Origin: Psettodes erumei
Taxonomy: Eukaryota > Chordata > Actinopteri > Pleuronectiformes > Psettodidae
Reading direction: 5' to 3'
Length of the DNA: 64,000 nt
Assembly (NCBI GenBank): GCA_016785225.1
Contig: JAFBJZ010000601.1
Location: 3,147,501-3,211,500, forward strand
A program made the translations under genes and the position numbers. Position 1 is the first letter of the stretch. Every line of letters begins with the position of its first letter. Below the pieces are notes generated by a model that saw only the letters and a program-made list of their open reading frames with translations, made no database searches and was not told the DNA's origin. Positions 26,890-39,200 of the stretch are shown in pieces.

Positions 26890-27137
26890 TCATGATTTAT
26901 TTGGTGTTTCCTGTTTTATTTTTGTAACATTTCTCTTGTCTCGTCTCTGATCCCACATCCTGTCACCTTCCCACTCTTGTGATTACCTGCCCCGCCCTAA
27001 TGTGCTGCACCTCTGTCTCATGGCCTCCTGGTGTATTTAAGCTCTGTTTCCCCTCTCTTCTGTAAGTACATTCTTGTTCTTCACCCTCATGTCACAGTTC
27101 CAGTATTATTCCCCGTTTTCCTCGTGAATTTTTAGTA
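26890..27137 (+). repeat. Dispersed repeat family, copy C (truncated)
   Basis: The block from CTTGTGATTACCTGCC through CGCCCTAATGTG, GTGTATTTAAGCTC and CACAGTTCCAGTATTATT lines up with copy B at 17837-17960. Nearby bases on either side do not continue the match, so this copy is shorter. Confidence 0.55.
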
Positions 27138-28149
27138 AGAGAAAAAAAATGATGTAACTGAATAGAAAAGCATCGAGGAAGATGCAGAGGGGAAGAAAGA
27201 TAAAGCATAAGAATGAAGTGCAGAGGCAGAAAAATATGAAAAAAGGAGAGCTGCTATGATGGGTCCATCTGCTGATGAACATCTCTAATAGCAGAGGAAA
27301 TTGACAAGTGAGCAGTGTGAGGGACTCAAAGAGAGGCAACGTGCACCGTTTCATGAGAAAAGGAAGACAAGTGACAAATGAATGTAGATTTTATTTCCAG
27401 TTGGACTTTAATGGCAGTGAATGCGCTGTGTAATTTTATTCCCAGGTGAATAGTGAGAGATGAGCGGACATAATACACACACACTGTGACATTGACTGAC
27501 GGAGTGTGTGTGTTTGTGCGCGCATGTGGGTGCGCGTGCATTTGAGACAGGCAGCTGACTTCTGTTGGGTGCCTGTCTCCACAGACGGGAGCCCAGCGGC
27601 TGGGTAGAAACTAACAAGTAAGTTGGTGAGAAGGACAGTGAGCACAGAGAGAGATGGAGGGGAAAAAATAAAGAGAGGGTGTGAGAGAGACAGGAAAAGA
27701 GAGGAGAAAACAAGAAGGTCTTCTGGGTGTAAAGTTTCCCCTGGATATGATATGTGGATACGGGGATATCATCAAGCCCGTGAAGTGGAAATAATAAAGA
27801 ATTAGGATTGTCTCTGAAGACAGGGGAATTAATCCAAAATGAATTATAGAGGGGGGGAGTAGAAAAAAAATCAACATCAGCTATTTCCTTTTCCTCTGCT
27901 TCGAGGCAGATAGGGGGCGGTTTGTGCAAGTACTGTGAATCCCATAAAAATTAAATTAATAACAAAGGGAAAACACACACACACAAATAGAAGTGGAAAA
28001 ATTAGTAGTACGGGGGTGTAGAGAGATAGTCGTATGGAGAGCAGGGGTACAGATGTAAAAAAAAAAAAAAGACAAGAGAGATTTGAGGGAACTGAGGGTG
28101 GGCACTGTTGCTGCCAGATTGCACTGCTCTTTTGTTCCCCCCTCGTCTT

Positions 28150-28400
28150 TCTGCAAAGGGCTGCCAGTGTTAAAGAGGAGATGCCGCGGAGGCCATTGTA
28201 ATAAATGCCACTTGTAAATTGCGGAGTGGAATTATACAGCGTGCAGATGGATCCATACGCCTGAGCAAAACGTGGCCAAAAAACCGGGAGCGATAATTAA
28301 GACTTAGGGGGTGAATGACAGAGCCATTTGTGACGACGGAATATGGCGTCTCCGAGCTCTCTGGGAAACAGAAGGGCTCGGAGAGGCTCGGTGTCACAAA
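28150..28400. promoter_or_regulatory. Candidate conserved non-coding element
   Basis: About 250 bases of complex, CpG-retaining sequence (GATGCCGCGGAGGCCATTG, GGGAGCGATAATTAAGAC, TGACGACGGAATATGGCG) inside poor, repetitive DNA. No consistent reading frame. Strongest of the left-side enhancer candidates by eye. Confidence 0.38.
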
Positions 28401-29369
28401 ACATTACCCACACAGCTGTTGGCTTTATGAGCAGCAATGGTGTACTCCCTCCCTCCCTCTCCCTCTCATCCTCTTCTATCCCTTGCTACCCCCCCCCAAA
28501 CCTACACACATGCACCCCTCTCTCCTTGGTCACCGCACAGTGGTGCTGTTCTTTCCCAGTTTGTACCAGTTTAAAGCAACCACCTTCTTCATCTCCAAAC
28601 ACCTCCACCATCAGCTCCTCCAGCCCTCGCCACCCCCTTCACCTTCTTTGCCTCACACAACCATCCACGCCATCTCTGAGGTACTAGACAAGGACTTGTA
28701 CTCCATCATTCATACCCAGGGAGGAGGAGGAGGAGGGGGCACTCCGCATGCACACAAATATAGAGTAACACCCGGGCTGAAAATTCAATAAAAAGCACTG
28801 ACACTGACAGTGCTTGGTACTGTTTTGAATGGGAGTTTGGGCTTACTGGGGCTCTGGGATGACTGTAAAGTAGGAAAATCGAATTGTGTTGTTTTTCTTC
28901 TCTCTCTTTGTTAAAAAAAAAAGAAAAACATTTTTGTATGCCATGCCCACGCTCACAATGTCCACATAAATCCTTGTATGCCACACTGCTTGTGAGGTTC
29001 AGGAATTAGGTCGGTGCTTTGTTCATATTGTACTTTATTTTCATAATTTCTTTCCAAAAATCATTAGACACTGGTTCCGTTTTACTCCTGGGAATTCACC
29101 ACACCTGCTCAACAAGTGCAGCCACACTGTCATGTACCTGAATACCTCTTTTGTTTTGTGTCCCTGCATAAATTACGGCTGTATCTCTGCGCAAACGCAA
29201 CAGTGAGAGCCCCCTTCCCATTTATTCTACTTGGCCAATAGAGTGATTCTGATTCTGATGTGTCCCCCAAACTCTGCCCTCCAGTCTCTGTCTCTCTTTT
29301 AAGTCCATCTATCTCTCTGCCTGGCTGGCCAGCCTGTCTTCTGGTCTCGTCTACCTCTTTGTCTCTGTC

Positions 29370-29610
29370 CCGAGGGCCTCCGCAGCGTGCAGAGTAGTCT
29401 GCGAAGTCTTAACTCAAACGAGACCCCTTCGCGCCCCGTTAAACCACCGACCTTCTCTGTCACTCCTGTCGCCCGCTGCTGCCGACGATGGGGGCCTGAG
29501 CTGCAAGCTAAGAGACCCCAAGCTCAATAAAAGTGTGGGTGATTAAACAACTCCCTGTAATTGCTCCTTTTGTGCAAGAATCAAACGGTCACTCTTATTA
29601 CGGAGGCGGG
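29370..29610. promoter_or_regulatory. Candidate conserved non-coding element
   Basis: CpG-retaining block with GGTGATTAAACAACTCC, CTGTAATTGCTCC and CTTATTACGGAGG. No coding signal on either strand. Confidence 0.35.
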
Positions 29611-31150
29611 AGAGAGGGAGGCTGGGAGCACTCACTTCCGTCGAGGGCCAGACACCCTCAGTGACCCTCTGCCCTCCCGTCACTACTCCTTTATCTGACC
29701 AAACAACCACTCTGCAATGTGTGTGTTTACCTGCATGTATGTGTGTGTGTGTGTTTGTCCTAACGCCCTGTGTGTATGAGTGTGTATTAAGTATGCAAAG
29801 AAAGTCATTGAAAGATGGCAGGGAAGGACAACACTAGAGCTCCCCTCTGTGGTCGATGACTGAACTACATAAGAAAAAGCCACGGTTGGATCTGAGCAAC
29901 ATGCAGTTGCATGCCACCAGCCAGCTGGCTTTGGTAATGGGGGACAAAGCCAAACCAGGGGACCATGTCCAACATGAGGGCCGGGTTTCAGAGATCATAG
30001 TAACACGTGAACCATACACATCATCTGCTAGTACACATCAGGACATGGGCCCAGCCACAGGCCCCGTCAAATGGGTCAGCTGACAAAAGGGAGCAACCCA
30101 ATTACTGTAGCCACAAATACACACATAAAGTGCCTCTCAAGGGTCCATGAGTGTTTCGGCTTCCCCATGATTAGACCCACTCTCCACACACCCAGCACTT
30201 GTCGTACACCTCCTGTGACTAAACAGCCATCAGACTGAACTTTTGCTGAGCACTAGTGATGAGATGTGCTGGGCTGGTTTGAAAGACGAGAGCTTTCTGT
30301 GGTCAGACAGATGCAGAGAGTGAGGACAGAGTGAGCAGTTGGCGGGTCAGCAGCTATTAGCGATCTGCTCTCTTTGAGGTAAAAGCATACCCTTCCATAT
30401 TTAAACAAGGAGAGATTCGATTTAAAGAAATCAATGTAAACTTGAATCAATTTGTGATGCAATAAATTGAAAACATCGAGATGCAGTTTTCGCAAGCCTG
30501 AGCGTCCCTGCAGTATATGCCGATGTATTGGCCTGTCCTAAACCACTTCCTCCAGAAGTAAATCAATTACTTTTGCACAATTCCCTTTTGCACGGTATGT
30601 GTTAGTAACATATAGCAGGGCAGAGTATTTTGTGTGCTTGGTATTTCTTTGTGTATAGTGTGATGGTGATGGTTTTCAATTACTCCAGAATTATTATTAA
30701 GCCTGCTTACTTTCCGAGGGTCTTCTGGGGCAACATTTAAGTATTCTATTTTCAGATTAGAATCAATAAAGGGCAATATTTTGTTACATATGACTAACAA
30801 CTGCTTTGTGACACTCAAACCAGATAAATTATTTAAGTTTCACATGAAAAAGGAAAAAAAAACTCTGATTACAAAAAATTATATTGTATTACTGCATCCA
30901 CTTTCAGTAATTATAAATGCGAGTTAGAAATATGAAAAAAAAATCTTGTTTGATCTTCAGACTGGTCTAGACAAACAGAGCAGAGGACTTGGGTGGCCCA
31001 TGCACACACTGGTGGAGTAATAGTGCCCCCTTCTGCCCAAAATGCTTACACAAAGCCTCAGCCACAAAAGGCAATTCCACTTTTAATGGTTACACTCTTT
31101 TCCAGAGACATCAAAAAAGAGACTGTATGTAAAACTGTGCAAAATCAGGC

Positions 31151-31156
31151 TTTATT
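31151..31156 (-). terminator. parp6: Candidate poly(A) signal AATAAA for parp6
   Basis: Reads TTTATT on the plus strand, so AATAAA on the minus strand. It is the nearest canonical signal noticed downstream of the parp6 stop codon. Usage is unproven. Confidence 0.35.
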
Positions 31157-32189
31157 CTTTTTTTTCCTGCATGGTTGCTTTTCATCATCATCATAATCAC
31201 CATCATTGTCGTCAACATCATCTTTGAAAACATGACTCACCAGAGTGAGAGAATAGGTTCTCAAAGAGACTTGTAGCTCAAACCTCTTGGGGAAAAAACA
31301 GGCATCAGTCTTTAGCGCAATCTCGCGACAAAATGAGTCAGCTGTACATGTCCATCTCTTTCTGGGCAATACATTTCAACAAGTTCTCCAATGTCCTTAT
31401 TTACAGTTCATTCTCTTACTGTGCCTCAAAGTCCATTCAGTAGTCAGAATAATCAGTTCCAGGAGACACAGAAAGCCCATATTAGTACAGACATAGTTAA
31501 GATGTTGGATATTATTCTCTTCCTGGTTCCATAAGTACTTTTCCTCCCTCTTTTCCTCCACTACCTGTCTATAGCAGGTCCCAGGACAGTCCATTTCTCC
31601 AGTTTAGGCAAACGTTGAATAAGTGCAATGTCTATTATAATGACAAGAAAATACAAACCCACACATACATACATACATACGTACAGTACATGACTAACTG
31701 ATAAACTTGATTAGCTATACAAGGTTGCCATTCTCCAAGGTGAAACCAAAGAGCTGCACATTAATGCACCTCTGTAACATCCAGTGTCCATTAGGTTGAT
31801 GTGGGACGGAGGTGAGCTCACCCAGACTGGATAATGTCAGCAGATAGATTTGGTTTAATTGTCCATTTTTTCTGTACAGTAAATTTCGTAAGTTGTGAAT
31901 CCAATGGGAAGTGTAGTTCATATACAAAGTGATTTAACCCAAAGTAAAATGTCCACAAAAAATAAAATGTCTTTTTCAAAATGTCAAGCTGTTTAAACTT
32001 TAGCAGTGAGTATAGTGGTAGATATCATTTTTTTGCTGGAATGCAACAGTGGGGCGTCCTATACAGAAGACTCCTGGTGACTGACTGACTGGTGCTCCAT
32101 TGGTTGGCTGGCCATGTCTTGGACTTTTCCCATTGGCTGTTGCTTGTTGGAAATTAATTTGAAACAGTTTCTATTCTGTCATCAGGGAG

Positions 32190-32292
32190 GGGAATTTAAA
32201 GGCAGTGTTGCCAACTTAGTGCTATTGTTGTTAGATTTACTGACTTTTCAGACTCTTTTAGACCTTTTTGAGAAAAATTCAGGGAAATTTTA
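32190..32292 (+). repeat. Teleost dispersed-repeat fragment
   Basis: GCAGTGTTGCCAACTTAG, then alternating TTGTTG/TAGATTTACTGACTTTTCAGA, resembles a fish repeat I recall as containing GTTGCCAACTTAGCGACTTT. It is diverged and about 100 bp long, inside the inferred parp6 3' UTR. Confidence 0.4.
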
Positions 32293-33151
32293 TGACCCTT
32301 GATCCTAGTTAACCTGTCATTTTACACTTCTGTCCAGCCAAGTAAGTAGTGTTTTTTTGTTTGTTTGTTTTTTTGAGGGGCTGTATAAGGCTGTGAAGTT
32401 TTGAAAGTGCATCATCAATCAGAACTGTCTTCATTCTGGAATGACAAATAATAATACTGTCAATGGCTGGATTTTTACATTTAATAATCAAAGTGCGTAT
32501 AGTGGATGTAAGTACAAGCCAAACTTCGCTTACTGGGTTCTGGCAGCATCATCCCTTGGACAAGGACAGAATGACACAGCAGTGCTTGCCCCCAAATGTC
32601 ACAGACCTTAATTCATGTCATTAGTCGAACAAAATTAAATAAACGAATCAGAGATAATGCCTTTGCAAACACAATGAGAGGACAAACTTCTGTGTGCATG
32701 TAAATCCATCCATCCACAAAAGCATCTAATTATCTTTTGGAACATTTTTTTTTACTAGATATTCACAAACAGAAATGATAAATAGAGATAATTAGTCACA
32801 GTAAAAGTGCGGCAAGAAAGGAGTTGACCCAAGGTTTAAAAGTGTGTGTGTGTGTGTGGAGACAGCCATACCATTGACTACCCTGCTTTTTTCTGTTACA
32901 GTTCTGTATATGTCTTGAACTGTAAAAAAGCAGACTGGCGTTGGCCAGGCTTAAGCCAAATTTAGGAGTAAATGAACATGTTAAGAGGGAACAGGGAACA
33001 AAACGACTAGAAATCATGTGCTCAAGAGCTCCCTCAGCCTTCAGTGTTAGGCCTGAGGTCAGCTCGCCCAAACATTCGCTCCATCTATCTGCCTGCCTTT
33101 CTGTTTGCCTCCACCACAGAGACTGATCCAAGCGTCACCAGTGAACCTCCA

Positions 33152-33254
33152 TTAGCTGGAGTAAATCTGGGTCCCAATCACCCGCATGATTTCTTTTTGA
33201 ACCTTCGGCTCCTGGGTGTTGATGTTGGCATCTCCTACTTGGCCATCCTCATAC
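33152..33254 (-). CDS. parp6: parp6 coding exon 22 (residues 604-637 and stop)
   Basis: Encodes YEDGQVGDANINTQEPKVQK then EIMRVIGTQIYSS and a TAA stop at 33152-33154. The mammalian tail ends in a short, similar peptide, so the C-terminus is full length. The acceptor is CTGTGCAG. Confidence 0.96.
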
Positions 33255-36200
33255 CTGCACAGATATACAGGTACACTTTGTATACAGTATTGTTACTTAC
33301 CATTCAGTACAATTTACAAATTACCAAGTTTTTGTTTTCTCTTTTTAGTTGACTTTGAGATGAGAGCTTAGTTCTTAATATCAGCAGCCAGTGGACGTCA
33401 TGCTTTATCTGTCGGGCATCAAACACAGCTTAAAACATCATCGTCAAAGTCTGTGACCTGGGAGGAACGCAGTTTAATGGAGAGGTAGCGCCACTCAACC
33501 ATGAGCACAATTTATTCACCACCAGTTTAAAATGATGATGGGTGATGAGGGACAATATCAGCAGCGAGTCCCATAATTCTTCATTAAATCACCTTCATCA
33601 TTTGCAGTTCAGCAGGTAAAAAATTAGCAACCTGAGAAATGAACTATGCATTTTAAGGGTGATGATTTTAATAGTTACTGCCTGGTTACTATGCCAACTC
33701 TGTTGGTAATTAGGCATTAATTCTGTGGAAGTAGCTGAAAGTGCTGGGAATACTTACACAAAAAAGAAGCGAGTACAGACGTGGTCGGATACTGGACACA
33801 CCCAGATGTTACCATGTTTCTGCAGATCCTTAGATGTGATGACTGTTTAAAAGAGAGAAGCATGTTTCACCAAACTAAGTCCTACCTAATTATTCTATTA
33901 TTATTATTATCGGATGAAGTAGCAGACTTTTACATTAGGTGCACTATAGCTTAAGGGCTAAGTGATGTGCTTTATTTTTTCTGTTTAGTTTTAATTGTTT
34001 TCTCCTATTATGATGCTTATGATCATAATGCTATAATTGGTAAGAATTACCCACTTTTCTTTTGATTTTAATGATCTAACTTCAAGGCATTCTTCCTGTT
34101 CAGCTTTTCTTTTGTGAATGATTTTCAAATTTGATAAAAGGTAAATTTGGTTCACTAAAATTTTATTGTTATCATAACCATTGATTATTATTATAATAAG
34201 TCAATTTATATATTTTTTTATCTCGGCTGTAAAACACATTATACCTGCTGCCTGTTATTACCTTCACACAGAGCGATGCAGTTCAGATTTCGACTCTGAA
34301 GAAACCTTGATTGAATTGGACGGCTCTATTGAAAAAACAACAAGGACAGCAATAAGTTCCACCCGCCATGCTGCTGCAGTAAGTACCATGAGCTGAAAGT
34401 GTACAGATGATAAGTAGCACTTGATTTAAGTGTACACAAAATACATTCTGCCTTTTGAGCATCGGCCCTCATCTGGCAATCTGTGATGATTTCTCTCAAG
34501 GCCACAAATTGCCTCACGTGTCTGCCCCGTCTCCGCTGGTGGAAATTTAAATCTGGATTCATATTGCCCAACCATGTACTACTTTATAAAATTCAATGTA
34601 CTCTGTATGTGAGGATGTAAAGTGCCCTGCTCTCTCACCTGTGGTATGGTGTTCATGCGGTTGTAACGCTGCACCAGTTCATCTTTGGTGGGCATGCGGT
34701 GCTGTCCTTTCCCCATTCCTGCAAGAAGCAACACACAGTGAGTAAACAAGCCTCAGTCAGTACGACCTTACCTCGAGTCATTCAAGCTGTGAAAAACCTT
34801 CCTCCGGAGCTCCTGAGGTCCTTGTACAGATAAATTATTACCCACGGTGCCAACCTTCATATGAAGGTTAGTGATCCAAAATGCTACTGAACATTTCTAC
34901 TTAAAAAAAAACCGACATGAATTTTAACATCAAATCAAAAACAAAGAGGATATAGCAAGTGCAGCTGTTATGTTATTTTTATTGTATTGAAAACAACATT
35001 CTTTAGACAGTACCATTAGTAATAATTTGTTCCATCTTAAGAAAAACTACTTTCAGTACTGTCAAGTACTGCAAGTGTTGGCCTGTAGTTTTTGATCAGG
35101 CAAGGGACAGATCAAACCAAGTGGATTCATAACGCAAAAAAAGCTGTCACATATCTCAGCCTTCAGCTTAGATTCAAGAACTCCATACACAGGAAACCAT
35201 GGGCTTAAGAGGCAGGTGGACCCTGCTGGCAACCTGCTGATCTGCTGCCCACGTAACCAGCATCAGACGACCATTGTAAGAACTGAAATCCGACCGTTTA
35301 ATTTGTGGTTCCATGAAAATGCACAGGGAGAAGTAAGGGAAGGACTAGTTTCAATTATTGTACACCCACTCCCAAGAAAAACAGAATATGAAAAGCCAAC
35401 AAAGTAACACACTCAAATCCACTGGCAGCCCCATTTTATACAGCCACAACATAAAGTATGGTATGGTAGGCAGCACATGAACTCAGATACCCAAGGCCCA
35501 GCACTCAAAATGGACATAGAACACAGTGCAGCACAATAGGATAACATGGAAAGTTCCCGCAGGTGAGAATGAGGTGTTCCAGGATGATAATCACACCATG
35601 TCACACAGAAAACACGTCAACCAACATGGTGGAAAAACAGGAAAGGGGGGGAGCCGGCGGAGGTCTGACTGGCGAGGAATGAGCTTTTCCTACCTGAGTA
35701 TCCAAAAGATATGCTGGAGATGGGGCTCAGATAGATGCCCTTTCCATATGCTGCCCCATGCAGCTTGGATTTGAAAAGAGCAGGAAGGAAGGAAGCGTCA
35801 CTGAGCAGTCGCACAGGACAACCACACACACACACACACACACGGTATGTGTACTCTCACATACAGTACAATACATGCTAGGCTTACTATAGTGAAGTCA
35901 TACGAAAATCTTTGTCAGTGTTGTCGTTCTGAAGCAGTTCACCTGACAAACCCCCAACAAAGCACACTACTAACTACACATACCCACACACACAAAAATC
36001 CAAAGATGGCGGACAGCAACAAGCCAAAAGAGAAGAAAGATAATTCCATTACTGAAGTGATCTGAAAGAACTCCTATACTCCACACAGTCACACCTTTTT
36101 AACTGTGAACATATGTTCTCCTTACAACATGATGAAGTCCACTGCAGATCATTTAACATTTTTAATGTTATGATTGAAATTAGTGTATAAAATGTTCAGG

Positions 36201-39200
36201 TATTCAAGCAATACCAAAATCAGAAGTGAGACCACGAATGCTGGTTTGAAGAGGAAATATGATATGAGGATGACTGATGATGATGATGATAATGATGAGC
36301 CTTCATCCAAGGATGTCCGTAATGAGGAAAACAGAAGAAGCATAGGTACATGTGTGACATGGACAAGTGTTCAGAAGGCGCGGTGAAACCAGAGGAGAAA
36401 CAAGAGGAAGAAGAAAGAGCAACGAGCGATAGTTGGGGAATTAAATGGGAGAGAGATGGCGGTCAGGACGTGGCACATCTGCGAGAAATCAAAAGAAACA
36501 ATAGATATGAGGTTTTGTGTGAAAGCTGGTGCTGGAGGCAGACTCAGGCCTCCTCCTCCTCCTGTGAAATACAATGACAGGGGCGGAGGGGGGTGTCAGT
36601 GCTCAAGGTGAAACGGAGAGGAGAAAGAGGAGACAGACGAGCAGTGAGGCAAGATCAAAGATGGAGAGTTCAAAAAGTTGGAATACAAAGAAGGCGTAAA
36701 TGGAACACATCGGCAATGACAGCGCAACCGCGGCCGATGTGAAAGTTTCATAGATCCTTGAGATTTCAGATTTAATTGTGTTTAATCTATTTTCAGGCCA
36801 TGCTGTTGTATCTCCAAGCAGTCATTATCCACCGCGCTGTGCAAATGAGACACTTCAGTGCTCTCTAGAGCTCACTTCTTCCTTTCTTGTTTTATTTATT
36901 CGTCTTTTACAGACCTGGGTCATGAAGTGCAACACCAACCCTGGTAGAGCAACATAATGATGCAGATGGATGCAGACCTGAGTAGAACAGGGACACATCA
37001 GTAAGGAAGGTATGTGTTTTTGCTTCTGCCTTGAAATTACCTTAATGGTCCTGATTATGTCAACTGTATGTCCTTGACCTAATGAGATAATGAATTGTGC
37101 CAGTTACTGACCTTACATGGAAGACTTCCTTATTCACCCAGAGGAAGTATGTACTCACTACCATGGAGCTTGTCCTGTGCATCCTTCAGATTCAAACCTA
37201 GCCTACTCAATGCTCTAGGTGGTTAACCCGTACAGGGCACACAGGCAACCTCCTGACATCACAACTGACACCACAGTCCCCTCCCTTTATCCCACAACAG
37301 GAAGAGATGTGCTGTCTGCTGCTGCCGGCAAACGAGTCAGAAAGCGGCCGACATTGGCCAGGAAAATCTCCCTGTGTGCCCTGCTCGCTAAAAATGCCAA
37401 TTGGAAAGCTGATGAAAGGGAAGCTGGCATCCATTAACTGCAAAAATGAATCAGCCGGACAGCGAGCCTGCTCTATCTGAGAGCAGGTTTACTGTCCGAG
37501 AGGAGATGCATCGTAAATTCCAGCCAACTGCCAGGGTTACGTACCTGCAGTTTGGTATATGAGGCATTGACTAGTCCATTTCTCAGAACAGAGTGCCAGT
37601 TCTCTATATGGGAACCACTAGAGCAAGTGTAGAGAGAGGGAGAGATAAGAAAGAAAAGATAAAACAATGTGCTGTGTGATGCGTGGACGGGGGCTGCACA
37701 ATATATTTAAAGTTTATCGTCATTGTGATATCAACATGAGTGATATACATATCAGAAAAGACTGCTTGAACTGCAATAAATGGTATATTTCCATGTGCTA
37801 TGCAGTCATGCTCTGCATTTGGCCAATCAGATGGAGCCCTACTGCCCTAGATGCCCGCCTCCTCTGTAGCTGCTCGTGGCTGAGGTTGTGTGCTGAGCAT
37901 CGTGATAGCTGAAGGGAGAAAGACGAGCGAGGAAAATGTGGGCACGAGGAACTTATGGCTAAAAAAGAACGGCACCAACATTGCAAAGGCCACCAAACTC
38001 AAGAACTGGGTCAGACTTCACAGAATACATCTGGCCATCGGTAAGTGTTTAAATGGCTGGTTGAATACACTGATCTGAAAAACATTAACACTGTATACTT
38101 AAGTGTTTATTTATCGCAAGTCATATCACCATCACAACTTTCAGCAACATTATCGCATGTTTTTTGTAATATTGTGCAGCCGTAGCGTGGACCACTGATG
38201 TGCAGTGATTAGATCCATGCAAAACATTGGGATCAAAATGACTCTATGGTGCATTTTTTCTTGTGATCTCTGAGTCATTCAGCAGTCTTTCCACCACCAC
38301 CTTGGTGTCAATGTCTAAAATCCAATTCATTTAAGTAAAAAGAGCTTTACTAAGCAAAATTACTCACAGCAGTGCACAGCGGAGCGCAGAAACAGGAATT
38401 AGCAAATGGAAATTTACTAAAATGTATCATTACTGTCTACAAAATATCATCTGTTATTAGTCTTGTGCAGAGAATCTAGAAAAAATATTTTATTTGCTCA
38501 AAAGATTTTCACTGTTATTACGTAAGTATTTTCTACAACCTACTATATGAAATTTATACAGATTGCGATTCAAAGATTCAAACTCTCTACTGCCAACCAC
38601 ACTGTAGTCATCTATTTAAACCAATTGTGCAAGGACATTTCGGGACATTCTGTTACATCATGACAGTCCTCTAAATTTATACTGTATCGTTTCATATTTT
38701 GAAAAAGTATTAAAAGGTAATGATAAGAGATGAAAACCCATCACTGCTGTCTCTCAGGGCAGGATGGGTTATTTGAATACATCTCCCAGTGCGGGTATCT
38801 GGACTGTCTTAAAATAAAATACATCAGTCTTCACAGCAGTGTCATCAGCACTGCTATTTTTAACGAGTTTTACACCACTACGAGGTTCTTCTTCCCACAG
38901 TCTAATAAATAATGAGGAAACTTCTTAATTTCACTTATCAGATCTTTATCATTTCCCCTTGTAAATCTCGCAGATTATCATTAAACTGACTCTGAACATG
39001 TATTCATATTTTGCAAGTTTCTGTTTACATCAGTGTAAAATGATTGCAGCCAAGCTGACATACATGTCTGGTATTTTCTGATGAAAATCATCACATTTGT
39101 AGTATTAGTCAGCATGAATATTGACTGTTCACATTGCTCACGAGTGTTCTGTACCCTGCAAGTGCCCAGATGGGCCGTGTGTATCTAAAATATTCAGCAA

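Larger units (their letters stand above)
27138..31129. other. Gene-free interval downstream of parp6
   Basis: Purine-rich DNA at 27.6-28.1 kb, enhancer-like blocks at 28.15 and 29.37 kb, and ordinary unique sequence. No exon was recognised. Confidence 0.55.
31130..33151 (-). other. parp6: Inferred parp6 3' UTR
   Basis: No coding signal follows the stop codon. The first AATAAA on the minus strand downstream of the stop that I found is at 31151-31156, implying a UTR of about 2 kb if used. It contains an ACAT microsatellite (31660-31685), a CAT/CATCAT-like stretch (31182-31222) and a fragment resembling a teleost dispersed repeat (32195-32290). The end is inferred; another poly(A) site may be used. 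Confidence 0.4.

Noticed and set aside
27408..27929. 173-codon minus-strand frame
   Set aside because: Lies opposite a purine-rich stretch, with His/Thr/Ser runs at a GT-type repeat. No homology recognised.
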